Below the pieces are notes generated by a model. It was not told the origin of the DNA. It worked only from the letters and a program-made list of their open reading frames with translations, and did no database searches. A stretch of DNA of 22,321 nt from an uncultured Prevotella sp. GTDB taxonomy: Bacteria; Bacteroidota; Bacteroidia; Bacteroidales; Bacteroidaceae. The stretch covers positions 1-22,321 of the forward strand of contig CAAGLS010000218.1 of NCBI GenBank assembly GCA_900770845.1, given 5' to 3'. The stretch's first letter is position 1; the number at the start of each line of letters is the position of its first letter. Shown here piece after piece: positions 22,080 to 22,321 of this stretch. A program made the position numbers and the translations under genes.

Positions 22080-22321
22080 CTGACCAGCATCATTCCATGA
22101 GCACCTATCCTTTTTTTTGTGACATCGTATTATCTTGAACCGGCCTTAATTTAGCTGTGGATTATCCATCGCTGAAGTGCTGCTTTCAAAGAGGAAATGC
22201 TACATAGAATTGAACATCCTAATTTACGGTTCAATGGATATTTTCCGTGGATTGGATGTGTTGTTTCATTTCGAATAGTCCTGACTTCGCCAATGAGTAA
22301 ATGGTAATAGAAAATCATGGA
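22080..22321. other. AT-rich end of window without a visible gene
   Basis: After the terminator the sequence is AT-rich with a second T8 run near 22111. No credible coding frame, RNA gene or full TTGG/TAnnTTTG promoter is visible. It is probably the upstream region of a gene beyond the window. Confidence 0.6.

Overview
The window looks like chromosomal DNA from a Bacteroidales bacterium, most likely Prevotella/Segatella-like. The reasons are the Bacteroidetes promoter form (TTGG, 19 bases, TAnnTTTG) seen four times, starts that mostly lack a Shine-Dalgarno site, tRNAs without an encoded CCA, and the gene set (GH51 arabinofuranosidase, barrel-plus-OmpA porin, SprE/PorW lipoprotein, PorX-type regulator). 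No phage, integrase, transposase or CRISPR array was seen. Most genes are housekeeping; the unusual material is in intergenic repeats and in a few proteins.

Layout. Positions 1-180 (minus) hold a tRNA-Gly(GCC)/tRNA-Leu(CAG) unit with its promoter at 224-254. Positions 466-1023 (minus) hold the 3' part of an Omp28-like secreted-protein gene that has lost its 5' end, beside a 22-bp tandem repeat ending in a 24-26 bp palindrome. tRNA-Phe(GAA) follows at 1248-1320 (minus) with its own promoter and terminator. Positions 1373-1788 carry no gene but hold a C12A13 tract, a 16-bp inverted repeat spaced to form a long hairpin, and five copies of a CAGCGGAC core.

Positions 1789-6222 (minus) read sppA, lpxK, thiL: signal peptide peptidase, lipid A 4'-kinase and thiamine-phosphate kinase. 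Their spacers of about 180 bases contain repeats and a structured hairpin. On the plus strand come a secreted GH51 arabinofuranosidase with a GH43-like N-terminal part (6418-8922) and a highly expressed-looking OmpA-family porin (9310-10473), each with a strong promoter.

Positions 10756-18302 (plus) are a gene string: aroA (EPSP synthase), a 130-residue Cys-rich membrane protein, a SprE/PorW-like TPR lipoprotein with a 48-bp minisatellite, PorX (response regulator fused to a PglZ-type phosphodiesterase) and tsaE (tRNA t6A synthesis). SprE/PorW and PorX belong to type IX secretion function and control. A convergent patatin-like phospholipase (18325-19185, minus) shares a divergent promoter region with an Xaa-Pro aminopeptidase (19391-20791, plus), followed by an exported C1-family aminopeptidase C-like protease (20822-22027) and a strong terminator.

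The best candidates for something undescribed are the Cys-rich protein between aroA and sprE, the expandable SprE tail, the minus-strand hairpin/U13 element near 1519-1655, and the patatin with Ser in place of the first Gly of its nucleophile elbow.
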